Positions 7,935-16,661 are shown, counted from the first letter of the stretch. The stretch is DNA of 64,000 nt from Streptomyces finlayi (GCF_014216315.1 NZ_CP045702.1:1488001-1552000), one strand, 5' to 3'. The notes: generated by a model not told the origin, from the sequence alone. Made by a program: numbers and translations.

Positions 7935-8702
7935 TCAGCGCACCTCGGTGATCTCGGGTCCGCGCTGGAGCTGACCCATTCCACCGGAGAACTTCGAGCC
8001 CTCCTGCTCCTCCTGCTGCACACCCTCCGGCACCATCTGGGCATCGTTGGGGAGCTTCAGGACGATGGGGTCACGCGGCGCCATCGGGCCTTCGCCACGG
8101 ACGACCACGGTGTCCCGGAAGATCGTCTCCAGCAGTCCGGCGGCCTCGGGCTGCACGGCTCCCTGGCCGGAGATGACTCCGCGCAGGAACCAGCGCGGCC
8201 CGTCGACTCCGACGAAGCGCACGAGCTGTACGCCGTTCGTCCCGTCCGGAAGCTGTACGGGGACCTGGGCGCGCAGCTCCCAGCCCAGCGGACCCTCGAC
8301 CTCGTCGATGATGCCGCCCTGCTGGGTGATGCCCGAGGCGATCTCCTCGCGGACCTCGCCCCAGATGCCCTGCTTCTTGGGGGCCGCGAACGCCTGGAGC
8401 TGGATCGCACTGTCCCGCAGGACCACCGTGGCGGCGACGATCGCGTCACCCGCCACCTCGACGCGCAGCTCCATGCCCTCGACTCCGGGCACGAAAACGC
8501 CACCCAGGTCGACCCGGCCCTCGCCGGGCTGGGTCACCTCGTCGACGTCCCACGGGCCGTCAGGCCTGGGGGCCGGCGGAAGGTTCATCCGGCGCGAACC
8601 GCTCGCGGCACCGTCGGTGAGCTCGTCGGCGACCTGCTCGGCCTCGCGCGCTTCGTCCGCCGCGTCCTCGGCGGAACCACTCTTCTTGCGACGTCCGAAC
8701 AC
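7935..8702 (-). CDS. DUF3710 domain-containing protein
   Basis: A 255-residue conserved actinobacterial protein. It opens with a lysine/acid-rich segment (FGRRKKSGSAEDAADEAREAEQ) and a linker. A globular domain then shows the family run of LGGVFVPGVEGMELRVEV, FAAPKKQGIWGEVREEI and RWFLRGVISGQGA. No catalytic motif is recognised and the function is unknown. The GTG at 8702 is preferred: it has GGGAAGGA seven bases upstream and sits one base after the dut stop, so the genes are coupled. Linkage to dut is widely conserved. Confidence 0.88.
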   Translation of the reverse strand: MFGRRKKSGSAEDAADEAREAEQVADELTDGAASGSRRMNLPPAPRPDGPWDVDEVTQPGEGRVDLGGVFVPGVEGMELRVEVAGDAIVAATVVLRDSAIQLQAFAAPKKQGIWGEVREEIASGITQQGGIIDEVEGPLGWELRAQVPVQLPDGTNGVQLVRFVGVDGPRWFLRGVISGQGAVQPEAAGLLETIFRDTVVVRGEGPMAPRDPIVLKLPNDAQMVPEGVQQEEQEGSKFSGGMGQLQRGPEITEVR

Positions 8703-8703
8703 G

Positions 8704-9231
8704 TCACTGTCCTTCCCGGTCGGATACGACCGAAGCGTAGCTGTTCCCACCCTGGGTGATCCCGCCCCTGACGCCGTCCACCGCGGCATGACCGCCGGTG
8801 GACCCGAAGCCACCTTCGGCCCGCGCCGAACCGGGAAGTTCCGCCACCTCGTGGAAGCGCACCTTCTCGACCTGCTGGACGACCAGCTGGGCGATCCGGT
8901 CGAAACGTTCGAACCGCACGGTCTCGCGCGGGTCGAGGTTGACCACGATCACCTTGATCTCCCCACGGTACCCGGCATCAACCGTCCCTGGGGCATTCAC
9001 GAGGGCCACTCCGCAGCGGGCCGCGAGGCCGGAACGGGGGTGCACGAACGCGGCGTACCCGTCGGGCAGGGCGATCGACACCCCGGTCGGCAGCACCACG
9101 CGTTCCCCGGGTGCGAGTTCGGCGGCCTCGGTGGTCACCAGGTCGGCCCCGGCGTCGCCGGGATGACCGTACGAGGGGATCGGCACCTCCGGGTCGAGCA
9201 GGCGGATCAGTACGTCGAGAGGAGGATGCAT
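8704..9231 (-). CDS. dut: Deoxyuridine 5'-triphosphate nucleotidohydrolase
   Basis: Trimeric dUTPase, 175 residues, hydrolysing dUTP to dUMP and PPi. This keeps uracil out of DNA and feeds thymidylate synthesis. All five motifs are present: GDAGADL (I), HPRSGLA (II), NAPGTVDAGYRGE with the catalytic Asp and Tyr (III), RIAQLVVQ (IV) and the Gly-rich C-terminal ARAEGGFGSTGG (V). The C-terminus runs some 20 residues beyond motif V. Its ATG overlaps the stop of the upstream thioesterase by one base. Confidence 0.96.
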   Translation of the reverse strand: MHPPLDVLIRLLDPEVPIPSYGHPGDAGADLVTTEAAELAPGERVVLPTGVSIALPDGYAAFVHPRSGLAARCGVALVNAPGTVDAGYRGEIKVIVVNLDPRETVRFERFDRIAQLVVQQVEKVRFHEVAELPGSARAEGGFGSTGGHAAVDGVRGGITQGGNSYASVVSDREGQ

Positions 9232-9815
9232 CAGGGGTTCACCTCGAAGGCGCGGGCGCGCTTGACCTGGTCGGGATCGGCCATGGCCGCCTGGATCTCG
9301 GCCGGACGGCCGTTCTCGATGAAGTGGTCGACCTTGACCTCGATGAAGAGGGCGTCGGCACGGACCGCGACCGGCCCGTCGGGGCCGCCGATGCGGCCGG
9401 TCGCCGTCGAGTAGATCTTGCGGCCGTGGACGGCGGTGATCTCGGCGTCCAGGAAGAGGACGGTGTCCACCGGTACCGGCCGGACGAAGTCGGTCTCCAG
9501 CCGTCCGGTCACCGCGATCACCCGCAGCAGCCAGTTGAGCGAACCGAGCGTCTCGTCCAGCGCCGTGGCCAGTACGCCGCCGTGCGCGAGACCCGGGGCC
9601 CCCTGGTGGGCGGCCTTCACGGTGAACTCGGCGGTGACGCGTACGCCCTCTCCTGCGCGGGCCTGGAGGTGCAGCCCGTGCGGCTGTCCCCCGCCGCAGC
9701 CGAAACAGTGTTCGTAGTGCGCGCCGAGGAGTTCTCCCGGCGCCGGGGCTTCGGGGTGCCGGACCGGCGCCACCGCGTCGGCCGGGGGCGTCAGGGCCCT
9801 AGATGTTCCACTCAC
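9231..9815 (-). CDS. PaaI/hotdog-fold thioesterase
   Basis: A 194-residue acyl-CoA thioesterase-like protein. The N-terminal GELLGAHYEHCFGCG carries a Cys pair seen in many actinobacterial relatives. The hotdog core has APGLAHGGVLATALDETLG (the HGG motif), and FVRPVPVDTVLFLDAEI follows. A C-terminal extension of about 40 residues is charged. The GTG at 9815 (VSGTSRALTPP) is the probable start, as the frame further upstream overlaps the divergent DUF3093 gene. The physiological acyl substrate is unknown. It is the first gene of the thioesterase-dut-DUF3710 operon. Confidence 0.82.
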   Translation of the reverse strand: MSGTSRALTPPADAVAPVRHPEAPAPGELLGAHYEHCFGCGGGQPHGLHLQARAGEGVRVTAEFTVKAAHQGAPGLAHGGVLATALDETLGSLNWLLRVIAVTGRLETDFVRPVPVDTVLFLDAEITAVHGRKIYSTATGRIGGPDGPVAVRADALFIEVKVDHFIENGRPAEIQAAMADPDQVKRARAFEVNP

Positions 9816-9873
9816 AGGCGCAGACCTTACCCGCGCGGCCGACCGCGGGTCGCGCCGTGCCAAGCTTGGTTCC

Positions 9874-10332
9874 ATGCAGCCTTCCGCAACGCCCTTCGAC
9901 GAACGTCTCACCGCTCCCCGTTCGTGGTGGGTCATCGCCTTCGGGGTCGGCATCGCCTGTGCTCTGATGCTGCTGCCGCTCGGGACCTTGCCGCTGCTGG
10001 CAGGGCTGGCCGGCGGCACCGCGGCCGCCGCGGTGATCGTGAGTTCGTACGGTTCCGCGCGCATCCGCGTGGTGGCGGGCTCCCTCGTCGCGGGCGACGC
10101 GCGGATTCCGCTGTCGGCGCTCGGCGAGGCCGAGGTGCTGGACGCCGAGGACGCGCGTGCCTGGCGCTCGCACAAGGCCGACATGCGCGCGTTCATGCTG
10201 CTGCGCAGCTACATCCCGACGGCGGTACGGGTCGAGGTCACGGACCCGGACGACCCGACTCCGTACGTGTTCCTGTCGACCCGCGAACCGCAGGCGCTGG
10301 TGGCGGCACTGACGGCGGTACGGGCGGCCTGA
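9874..10332 (+). CDS. DUF3093 family membrane protein
   Basis: A 152-residue protein with two close hydrophobic helices (WWVIAFGVGIACALMLLPLG and LLAGLAGGTAAAAVIVSSYG) after a short N-terminal FDERL segment, then a small soluble beta-rich domain (IRVVAGSLVAGDARIPLSALGE ... YVFLSTREP). The layout is that of DUF3093, unknown in function and usually adjacent to dut in Streptomyces. It is divergent from the thioesterase gene with 58 bp between starts. Confidence 0.87.
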   Translation: MQPSATPFDERLTAPRSWWVIAFGVGIACALMLLPLGTLPLLAGLAGGTAAAAVIVSSYGSARIRVVAGSLVAGDARIPLSALGEAEVLDAEDARAWRSHKADMRAFMLLRSYIPTAVRVEVTDPDDPTPYVFLSTREPQALVAALTAVRAA

Positions 10333-10334
10333 GT

Positions 10335-10364
10335 CCCGGGCGCCTACGCCTCCGGCGCCCCGGG
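10335..10364. terminator. Candidate convergent terminator overlapping a stop codon
   Basis: CCCGGGCGCC (10335-10344) and GGCGCCCCGGG (10354-10364) form a GC stem with one bulge between the convergent DUF3093 and EcsC-like genes. The right-hand gene ends within it. Confidence 0.5.
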
Positions 10365-11297
10365 CAGCTGCTTGGGGTTCTCGGGCTGTTCCAGCGCGGG
10401 CAGGCCGGGAAGCCGGTCCCAGGGCACCTGATGCTCGCGCAGGTCCTTCCTGACCCGTTCGGCGAGCTTCTGGGTGTCCCGCCGGTTCATCACGGCGCCG
10501 ACGGCGGCGCCGACCATGAACGGCAGCAGGTTCGGCAGGTCGCGCACCATGCGCTTCATGATCTGCTGGCGCAGTTCGCGCTTCATCTGACCGCCGAGTG
10601 CGGCGTTCAGCGTGGTGGGCCGCGAGACGTCGATACCGCGCTCCTCCGTCCAGGACGTCAGATACGCGGTGCCGCGCTGGCCGACGTTGCCGGGCGGGCG
10701 CTGTCCGTAGACCTCGTGGAGCTCGGCGACCAGCTTCAGCTCGATGGCGGCGACGCCGGTGATCTCCGCGGCCAGTTCGGCGATCATGGCGGGCGGTACG
10801 GGCATCATGGCGGCCGCCCCGATTCCCGCGCCGACGGCGGCGGTGGCCTTGCTCGCACCCGCGATGAGTCTGTCGGCCAGTTCGTCGGGGCCGAGCCCCG
10901 GGAACTGCCTGCGCAGGGTGGCGAGATCGCGCACAGGGACACGGGGAGCCGTGTCGATGATCCGGTCGGCCAGCTGGCCGGCCACGGCTCTCGCGCTCTC
11001 CCCGCTCTTGTGTACGCGCCGTTTCAGTGTGTTCAGACGGCCTGCCCCGGTCACGGGCTCCGTCCTGCCGGCATCTCCGGCATCGTCTGTGGTGCCTGCG
11101 CCTTCCGTCCGGACTGCTTCGAGCGAGGCCGATCGGCCTCGCTCGTCGTCAGTTGCGCCCACGGAGGGCGGCAGGGCGGCAGAACGCTCGGCAGACGGGC
11201 TTGCGCCTGCTGCCGGGCCGCCTGTACCGCCCTGATGCGCCTCCGCGGCTTTCCTGCGCCACAAGCGCCGCTTCCGGAACGGTGTGTCGCCTGCCAC
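10344..11297 (-). CDS. EcsC-like / hypothetical protein with C-terminal hydrophobic patch
   Basis: A 317-residue protein. About 90 residues of low-complexity charged sequence at the N-terminus precede an ordered region. That region includes VAGQLADRIIDTAPRVPVRDL, a glycine/alanine-rich segment AAVGAGIGAAAMMPVPPAM, EITGVAAIELKLVAELHEVYG and LPNLLPFMVGAAVGAVMNRRDT. These resemble EcsC-family proteins, but the match is from memory and only moderate. Function is unknown. The GTG at 11297 lies 11 bp after the DUF4193 stop with an AGGT before it, so the two form an operon. Confidence 0.65.
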   Translation of the reverse strand: MAGDTPFRKRRLWRRKAAEAHQGGTGGPAAGASPSAERSAALPPSVGATDDERGRSASLEAVRTEGAGTTDDAGDAGRTEPVTGAGRLNTLKRRVHKSGESARAVAGQLADRIIDTAPRVPVRDLATLRRQFPGLGPDELADRLIAGASKATAAVGAGIGAAAMMPVPPAMIAELAAEITGVAAIELKLVAELHEVYGQRPPGNVGQRGTAYLTSWTEERGIDVSRPTTLNAALGGQMKRELRQQIMKRMVRDLPNLLPFMVGAAVGAVMNRRDTQKLAERVRKDLREHQVPWDRLPGLPALEQPENPKQLPGAPEA

Positions 11298-11308
11298 GGC
11301 CGGCCGAC

Positions 11309-11605
11309 CTAGTCGCAGTCGCGGCAGATCGGCTGGCCGTTCTTCTCGCGGGCCAGCTGGCTCCTGTGATGCACGAGGAAGCAGCTCATGCAGGTGAACT
11401 CGTCGGCCTGCTTGGGCAGGACCCGTACGGCCAGTTCCTCGTTGGACAGGTCTGCTCCGGGCAGTTCCAGTCCTTCGGCCGCGTCGAATTCGTCGACGTC
11501 GACGGCGGACGCGGCCTTGTCGCTCCGACGAGCCTTGAGCTCTTCGAGGCTGTCCTGGTCCACGTCGTCGTCTGTCTTGCGTGGGGTGTCGTAATCCGTT
11601 GCCAT
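11309..11605 (-). CDS. DUF4193 zinc-finger protein (dUTPase-neighbour)
   Basis: A 98-residue acidic protein. Residues 1-70 are Asp/Glu-rich (TDDDVDQDSLEELKARR). The C-terminus carries a four-cysteine zinc knuckle, FTCMSC near 72-75 and ICRDCD at the very end. This is the actinobacterial DUF4193 family, highly conserved and of unknown function, perhaps binding a nucleic acid or RNA polymerase like other short Cys4 acidic proteins (inference). GGGGGAGAGCGAC precedes the ATG. Confidence 0.88.
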   Translation of the reverse strand: MATDYDTPRKTDDDVDQDSLEELKARRSDKAASAVDVDEFDAAEGLELPGADLSNEELAVRVLPKQADEFTCMSCFLVHHRSQLAREKNGQPICRDCD

Positions 11606-12010
11606 GTCGCTCTCCCCCTCTTGGGTTTCTGCGGTGTCTCCAGCGCACGTAACGCGTGAGAGGCCGGGCTTGTGCCCGACCTGAGGCGGAGATTTTGCCT
11701 CACATCAAGGTCTGTTACTCAATCGACACCCAAACGCGCCCCTCGGGAGAGGTCGGCTTGGGTGGCGATGGGGACCGTACACGGTCCTGATACTGCGGTT
11801 CACAGGCGCTACCCCGTGTACTTCCCGTGATAACAACCCCCGAAAACCCGGACGATTCCCGGCTTTCCGACGGTGCTGCGATCACGGAGAGTGGAAGACG
11901 GAGTTTTAGCATCTGTGATCGATCGCACAGGGAATCACCGGGAACGGGTCCCGAAAATTCCGCCTAAAGCGAACAGTGCGATCCATTGCGGCCTCACACC
12001 ACGAACCCTC
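11606..12010. other. Intergenic region between DUF4193 and cutS
   Basis: 405 bp without a convincing gene. It should hold the DUF4193 promoter and the end of the cutRS transcript. GACCGT-AC-ACGGTC near 11772 is a short inverted repeat. I could not fix a promoter: TTGAGT and CAAAAT on the minus strand near 11720-11690 have a 19-bp spacing, which is weak. Confidence 0.5.
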
Positions 12011-13243
12011 TCAGACCGGCAGGGTGACGCGCATCACAAGACCACCGCCCTCGCGAGGCTCCGCGATGATACGGCCTCCGTGGGCCCGCGCGACGGATCG
12101 CGCGATCGACAGGCCGAGTCCGACCCCCTTGTCGCTGCCCGTCCGCTCCGTACGCAGCCGCCTGAAGGGCTCGAAGAGGTTGTCGATCTCGTACGCGGGC
12201 ACCACGGGGCCCGTATTCGAGACGACGAGGAGCGCCTGTCCGGGCTGCACCTCCGTGGCCACCTCGACCCAGCCATTTTCGGCCACGTTGTAGCGGACGG
12301 CGTTCTGTACGAGGTTCAGCGCGATCCGCTCCAGCAGGACACCGTTGCCCTGGACGACGGCAGCGGCCCTCTCGCCGCGGATCTCCACGCCCTTGGCCAC
12401 GGCCTCCGCGTGCGCCTGGTCGATGGCGCGCTCCGCGACCTCGGCCAGATCCACGGGTTTCCGTTCGACGTTCTGGTTGTCGCTGCGGGCGAGCAGCAGG
12501 AGCCCTTCGACCAGCTGCTCACTGCGCTCGTTGGTGGCCAGCAGGGTCCTGCCGAGCTGCTGGAGCTCCGGTGGGGCCTCCGGGTCGGAGAGGTGGACCT
12601 CCAGGAGCGTGCGGTTGATGGCGAGCGGGGTGCGCAGCTCGTGCGAGGCGTTCCCGACGAACCGCTGCTGGGCGGTGAAGGCCCGCTCCAGACGGTCCAG
12701 CATGTCGTCGAAGGTGTCGGCCAGCTCCTTCAGCTCGTCGTCCGGTCCGTCCAGCTCGATCCGGCGGGAGAGATCGGTTCCGGCCACCCTGCGGGCGGTG
12801 CGGGTGATCCTGCCCAGTGGGGACAGCACCCGGCCCGCCATGGCGTAACCGAAGGCGAAGGCGATGATGCTGAGGCCCACGAGGGCCAGGAGCGAGCGGT
12901 TGAGCAGCGTGTCGAGGGCCTGCTTGCGCTGGTGGTTGACGCAGATGTTCATGGCCGCGTTGAAGGCGTCGGGCGTGGCATTCTTGGGAAGGTCGCACAC
13001 CTCACTGGTGACCTCGCCGGTCACGATCTTGAACGGGAGCTCACTGCCCACGTGCAGGGCCTGCGCCGCCAGCATGTAGATGATCGAGAGCAGCAGAATG
13101 CCCGCGATCAGGAACATGCCGCCGTAGAGCAGCGTGAGCCGTATGCGGATGGTCGGGCGCAGCCAGGGGTACTGGGGCTCCTGCTGTTTGGGCTCCCAGG
13201 TCGGCTTCGGTGGCGCTGTCACGGGCGCCGGGGCGGCGGGCAC
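12011..13243 (-). CDS. cutS: CutS sensor histidine kinase (secretion stress)
   Basis: A 410-residue membrane histidine kinase. The cytoplasmic Pro-rich tail (1-33) leads into TM1 (34-62), an extracytoplasmic sensor of about 55 residues, TM2 (118-136), HAMP, the H-box NASHELRTPL with phosphoacceptor H201, and a HATPase with N-box NLVQNAVRYN and GVGLGLSIA. The sensor loop holds exactly two cysteines, C83 and C101. In published Streptomyces work CutRS responds to secretion stress, and such paired cysteines are thought to report disulfide state. It is the second gene after cutR with a 7-bp gap. Confidence 0.9.
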   Translation of the reverse strand: MPAAPAPVTAPPKPTWEPKQQEPQYPWLRPTIRIRLTLLYGGMFLIAGILLLSIIYMLAAQALHVGSELPFKIVTGEVTSEVCDLPKNATPDAFNAAMNICVNHQRKQALDTLLNRSLLALVGLSIIAFAFGYAMAGRVLSPLGRITRTARRVAGTDLSRRIELDGPDDELKELADTFDDMLDRLERAFTAQQRFVGNASHELRTPLAINRTLLEVHLSDPEAPPELQQLGRTLLATNERSEQLVEGLLLLARSDNQNVERKPVDLAEVAERAIDQAHAEAVAKGVEIRGERAAAVVQGNGVLLERIALNLVQNAVRYNVAENGWVEVATEVQPGQALLVVSNTGPVVPAYEIDNLFEPFRRLRTERTGSDKGVGLGLSIARSVARAHGGRIIAEPREGGGLVMRVTLPV

Positions 13244-13250
13244 GGCGTCC

Positions 13251-13904
13251 TCAGATCCGGTATCCGGAACCGGGCACCGTGACGATGACGGGCGGTTCTC
13301 CGAGCTTGCGGCGCAGGGTCATCACCGTCACGCGCACCACGTTGGTGAACGGGTCGGTGTTCTCGTCCCACGCCTTCTCCAGCAACTGCTCGGCCGAGAC
13401 GACCGCGCCCTCGCTGCGCATCAGGACCTCCAGTACGGCGAACTCCTTCGGCGCGAGCTGGATCTCCTGCTCGTCCCGGAAGACCTCGCGGCGGTTGGGG
13501 TCGAGCTTGATCCCCGCACGCTCCAGGACCGGCGGCAGCGCGACCGTCGTGCGGCGCCCGAGGGCACGTACCCGCGCGGTCAGCTCGCTGAAGGCGAAGG
13601 GCTTGGGGAGGTAGTCGTCCGCGCCGAGCTCCAGCCCCTCCACGCGGTCGCTGACGTCTCCGGAGGCGGTGAGCATGAGCACCCTGGTGGGCATCCCCAG
13701 CTCGACGATCCTGCGGCAGACGTCGTCGCCGTGGACCAGCGGGAGGTCCCGGTCCAGCACCACCACGTCGTAGTCGTTGACCCCGACACGCTCCAGGGCC
13801 GCGGCTCCGTCGTAGACCACGTCGACGGCCATGGCCTCCCGGCGCAGTCCGGTGGCCACCGCATCGGCGAGCAGTTGCTCGTCCTCGACGACGAGTACGC
13901 GCAC
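13251..13904 (-). CDS. cutR: CutR response regulator
   Basis: A 217-residue OmpR/PhoB-type regulator. The receiver has E7-D8, phosphoacceptor D51 (VVVLDRDLP) and the KPF loop. The winged helix ends in NVVRVTVMTLRRKLGEPPVI and the terminal PGSGYRI. It is the cognate partner of CutS, encoded just downstream. In Streptomyces, CutR represses or activates secretion-stress and antibiotic genes; its targets cannot be read here. A 370-bp gap upstream separates it from a divergent small gene and should carry its promoter. Confidence 0.9.
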   Translation of the reverse strand: MRVLVVEDEQLLADAVATGLRREAMAVDVVYDGAAALERVGVNDYDVVVLDRDLPLVHGDDVCRRIVELGMPTRVLMLTASGDVSDRVEGLELGADDYLPKPFAFSELTARVRALGRRTTVALPPVLERAGIKLDPNRREVFRDEQEIQLAPKEFAVLEVLMRSEGAVVSAEQLLEKAWDENTDPFTNVVRVTVMTLRRKLGEPPVIVTVPGSGYRI

Positions 13905-14274
13905 GGCGCTGTCCTTCCTTAGGTACTTCGGCAGATCACGATGACGAACGGCCCTGGTCCGGGCCGCACCGCCGCACGGCCGGCAGAGTGACTGTGCGCG
14001 TCCATCCTGCCCGCAACGCGCATAAACCGGCGGTAAGACGACGCGGTACCGGCAGCGGTCCCGGGGAATGCGGAGGATTCACGGGCCAGTTGAGGTTTCT
14101 GGCGGATCCGGGCTGGGGATGACGACTTCACACCCGAGATCACACCCTGCACGTGGCATGACACTGCCCGTTCTGTCCCCCTGGGGAAGGCGTGATCACC
14201 CGCCCTCCGGCCCTCGGCCGGAGGAACCCCCGGGCACACCCCCGTGCCACCGACCCACGATGAAGGGGCGCTCC
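13905..14274. other. Divergent promoter region of cutR and the 57-residue gene
   Basis: 370 bp without a supported gene. ATAAACCGGCGGTAAG near 14020-14036 is AT-richer than its surroundings and is the likeliest promoter area for cutR. No firm -35/-10 pair was identified on either strand. Confidence 0.4.
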
Positions 14275-14448
14275 ATGGACGCTTTCACCGCAGGTCTGCT
14301 GCAACGCATCAAGAACACCGAGTCCGACCTCACGAGGGCGCGCGAGACAGGTGACGACTTCCTCGCGGATGTCGAGCAGGGAGAGCTGGACGACCTGCGC
14401 CGCCTCGCGGCAGAACACGGCGTCGAAGTCAGCACCACAAGCGTCTGA
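14275..14448 (+). CDS. Small conserved Streptomyces protein, 57 residues
   Basis: A 57-residue helical, acidic protein: MDAFTAGLLQRIKNTESDLT, then a second helix with DVEQGELDDLRRLAAEHGV. Heptad-like spacing of hydrophobics suggests a short coiled coil. GAAGGGG stands six to seven bases before the ATG, a convincing ribosome site, and a terminator follows the stop at once, so it is a monocistronic gene. The function is unknown. I recall it as conserved next to cutRS in Streptomyces. Confidence 0.75.
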   Translation: MDAFTAGLLQRIKNTESDLTRARETGDDFLADVEQGELDDLRRLAAEHGVEVSTTSV

Positions 14449-14457
14449 GCCGTCGCA

Positions 14458-14497
14458 GGAGGGCCTCGGCTGCCATGACAGGCAACCGGGGCCCTCC
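14458..14497. terminator. Terminator between the small gene and inositol monophosphatase
   Basis: GGAGGGCC (14458-14465) pairs with GGCCCTCC (14490-14497), with an inner CGG/CCG extension. It lies between convergent genes. Confidence 0.75.
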
Positions 14498-14550
14498 TCC
14501 GTGTCCGTGCTCCCCCAGGGTCCCGCCAGGGGCCCCCTCGCGCCCGCCGG

Positions 14551-15351
14551 TCAGTCGTGCCAGGCGCCCAGCTCTTCCAGCAGCGCCTGAAGAGGTTCGA
14601 AGACACCGGGGCCGGCGGCCACCGTCAGTCCGCCGTCGGCGGGCCGTCCCGGACGTCCGCCGGTGAGCGCGCCCGCCTCCCGGGCGATGAGGTCGCCGGC
14701 GGCGAGGTCCCACGGGTGCAGTCCGCGCTCGTAGTAGCCGTCGAGACGGCCCGCCGCGACATCGCACAGGTCCACGGCGGCCGAGCCGCCCCGGCGGATG
14801 TCCCGCAGCCGCGGGATGAGCCGCGCGGCCACGGCCGCCTGGTGGGTGCGGACGTCGGTGACGTAGTTGAAGCCCGTCGAGACGAGCGCCTGGTCGAGCG
14901 GGGGCGCGGGGCGGCAGCGCAGCGCGGCGCCGTTCGCGTACGCACCGCCGCCGAGCACCGCGTGGTACGTCTCACGGCGCATCGGGGCCTCGACGACGCC
15001 GACGATCCGCTCGCCGTCGCGTTCCGCCGCGATGGAGACCGCCCAGGTGGGCAGGCCGTAGAGGTAGTTCACCGTGCCGTCGAGCGGGTCGATGACCCAG
15101 CGGATACCCGTACGGCTCTCGGAGCTCGCGCCCTCCTCGCCGAGGAAGCCGTCGCCGGGGCGGCGCTCGGAGAGGTAGCCGGTGATCAGTTTCTCGGCGG
15201 CGATGTCCATCTCGGTGACGACGTCGATGGGGCTGGACTTGGTCGCGGCCACCCCCAGGTCCGCCGGGCGGCCGTCGCGCAGCAGGGCGCCGGCCCGGCG
15301 GGCCGCCTCCAGGGCGAGGTCGAGGAGTTCGGTCAGGAAGGGGTCGGTCAC
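14551..15351 (-). CDS. Inositol-1-monophosphatase family enzyme
   Basis: A 266-residue Mg2+-dependent Li+-sensitive-type phosphatase. The metal-binding motifs are in order: GEEGA after the beta turn, IDPLDGTVNY (motif DPxDGT), and WDLAAGDLIAREAGA near the C-terminus. The substrate may be myo-inositol 1-phosphate (for phosphatidylinositol and mycothiol) or a related sugar phosphate such as histidinol phosphate; sequence does not decide. The GTG at 15351 has GGGAG four bases upstream. It neighbours the ferrochelatase gene, in the same direction. Confidence 0.9.
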   Translation of the reverse strand: MTDPFLTELLDLALEAARRAGALLRDGRPADLGVAATKSSPIDVVTEMDIAAEKLITGYLSERRPGDGFLGEEGASSESRTGIRWVIDPLDGTVNYLYGLPTWAVSIAAERDGERIVGVVEAPMRRETYHAVLGGGAYANGAALRCRPAPPLDQALVSTGFNYVTDVRTHQAAVAARLIPRLRDIRRGGSAAVDLCDVAAGRLDGYYERGLHPWDLAAGDLIAREAGALTGGRPGRPADGGLTVAAGPGVFEPLQALLEELGAWHD

Positions 15352-15406
15352 GGTGCTCCCAGAAGTGTTGCGGTCACGGCGCGCCCCCGGGGCGCGGGAC
15401 AAGGGC

Positions 15407-16534
15407 CTAGGCGTACGGGCTGTCGGCGCCCGCAGCCGCCGGCTTCGGGGTCCGGGCGGGGCAGCAGCCGGCCGGGCAGAGATCGTGACTCGGCCCGAGC
15501 GCGCCCAGGGCGCACCGCTCCACGGCCCGGCCCCGTTCGGTCGCGGTGCGTTCCGTGACCAGCTCACGGACGGCCGCGGCGAACCGGGGGTCCGCGCCGA
15601 CGGTCGGGGACCTGCGTACGGGCAGACCGAGCTCGGCGGCCTTGGCGGTGGCCTCGGTGTCGAGGTCGTACAGGACCTCCATGTGGTCCGAGACGAAGCC
15701 GATGGGGACCATGACCACCCCGGTGGCGCCCTCGCCGTGGACGGCCTCCAGGTGGTCGCAGATGTCGGGCTCCAGCCACGGGATGTGCGGGGCGCCGCTG
15801 CGGGACTGGTAGACGAGCTGCCACGGGTACGCGGTGCCGGTCCGCTCGCGCACCGCGCCGACGATCACCCGGGCGACGTCGAGGTGCTGGGCGACGTAGG
15901 CACCCCCTTCGCCGTGCGCCTCCTCGGGGCCCGAGGTGTCGGCGGCGGAGGTGGGGATGGAGTGCGTCGTGAAGGCGAGGCGCGCGCCCGCCCTGACGTC
16001 CTCGGGCAGGTCGGCCAGCGCGGCCAGCACGCCCTCCGTCATGGGCTCCACGAAGCCCGGGTGGTTGAAGTAGTGCCGCAGCTTGTCGACACGCGGCACG
16101 GGCAGCCCCTCGGCCTCCAGGACCGCGAGCGACTCGGCGAGGTTCTCGCGGTACTGGCGGCAGCCGGAGTACGAGGCGTAGGCGCTGGTGGCCAGCACCG
16201 CGATCCGGCGGTGCCCGGCCGTGGTCATCTCACGCAGGGTGTCAGTGAGGTACGGCGCCCAGTTCCGGTTGCCCCAGTACACCGGGAGGTCCAGGCCGTG
16301 TTCCGCGAAATCTCTTCGCAGGGCGTCCAGCAGGGCCCTGTTCTGCCCGTTGATGGGGCTGACACCGCCGAACAGGAAGTAGTGCTTGCCGACTTCCTTC
16401 AGGCGCTCCTCGGGGATACCTCGGCCACGGGTCACGTTCGCCAGGAACGGAACCACGTCGTCCGGGCCTTCGGGGCCACCGAAGGAGAGCAGCAGCAGGG
16501 CGTCGTAGAGAGCGGGATCGCGCAGATCGGACAT
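15407..16534 (-). CDS. hemH: Coproporphyrin III ferrochelatase
   Basis: A 375-residue ferrochelatase that inserts Fe2+ into coproporphyrin III in the actinobacterial haem route. It shows LLLSFGGPEGPDDV at the N-terminus, ATSAYASYSGCRQY in the centre, and the catalytic-site stretches FTTHSIPTS and PIGFVSDHMEVLYDLD. The tail has Cys residues in CALGALG, DLCPAGCCPA, which with the Cys in SGCRQ match the four ligands of the [2Fe-2S] cluster known in actinobacterial ferrochelatases. The start at 16534 (MSDLRDP) was chosen because AGGATCGG precedes it. A 16579 start is possible. Confidence 0.93.
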   Translation of the reverse strand: MSDLRDPALYDALLLLSFGGPEGPDDVVPFLANVTRGRGIPEERLKEVGKHYFLFGGVSPINGQNRALLDALRRDFAEHGLDLPVYWGNRNWAPYLTDTLREMTTAGHRRIAVLATSAYASYSGCRQYRENLAESLAVLEAEGLPVPRVDKLRHYFNHPGFVEPMTEGVLAALADLPEDVRAGARLAFTTHSIPTSAADTSGPEEAHGEGGAYVAQHLDVARVIVGAVRERTGTAYPWQLVYQSRSGAPHIPWLEPDICDHLEAVHGEGATGVVMVPIGFVSDHMEVLYDLDTEATAKAAELGLPVRRSPTVGADPRFAAAVRELVTERTATERGRAVERCALGALGPSHDLCPAGCCPARTPKPAAAGADSPYA

Positions 16535-16661
16535 GGAACCGATCCTGCCACCCGGGTCCGACAGTGCGGCAGCCGACATCCACCGAGGTGTCGGACGCCC
16601 GGTTCCGCCCGTAAGCTGTATCGGCCATCTTCACGTGTGACAGGCTCGACCGGAGTGCCCC

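Noticed and set aside
4172..7951. A 1,259-codon open frame on the plus strand opposite kdpE/kdpD/ABC ATPase
   Set aside because: It is antisense to three genes with complete family motifs and is Gly/Arg/Asp-rich, as expected from third-position GC bias.
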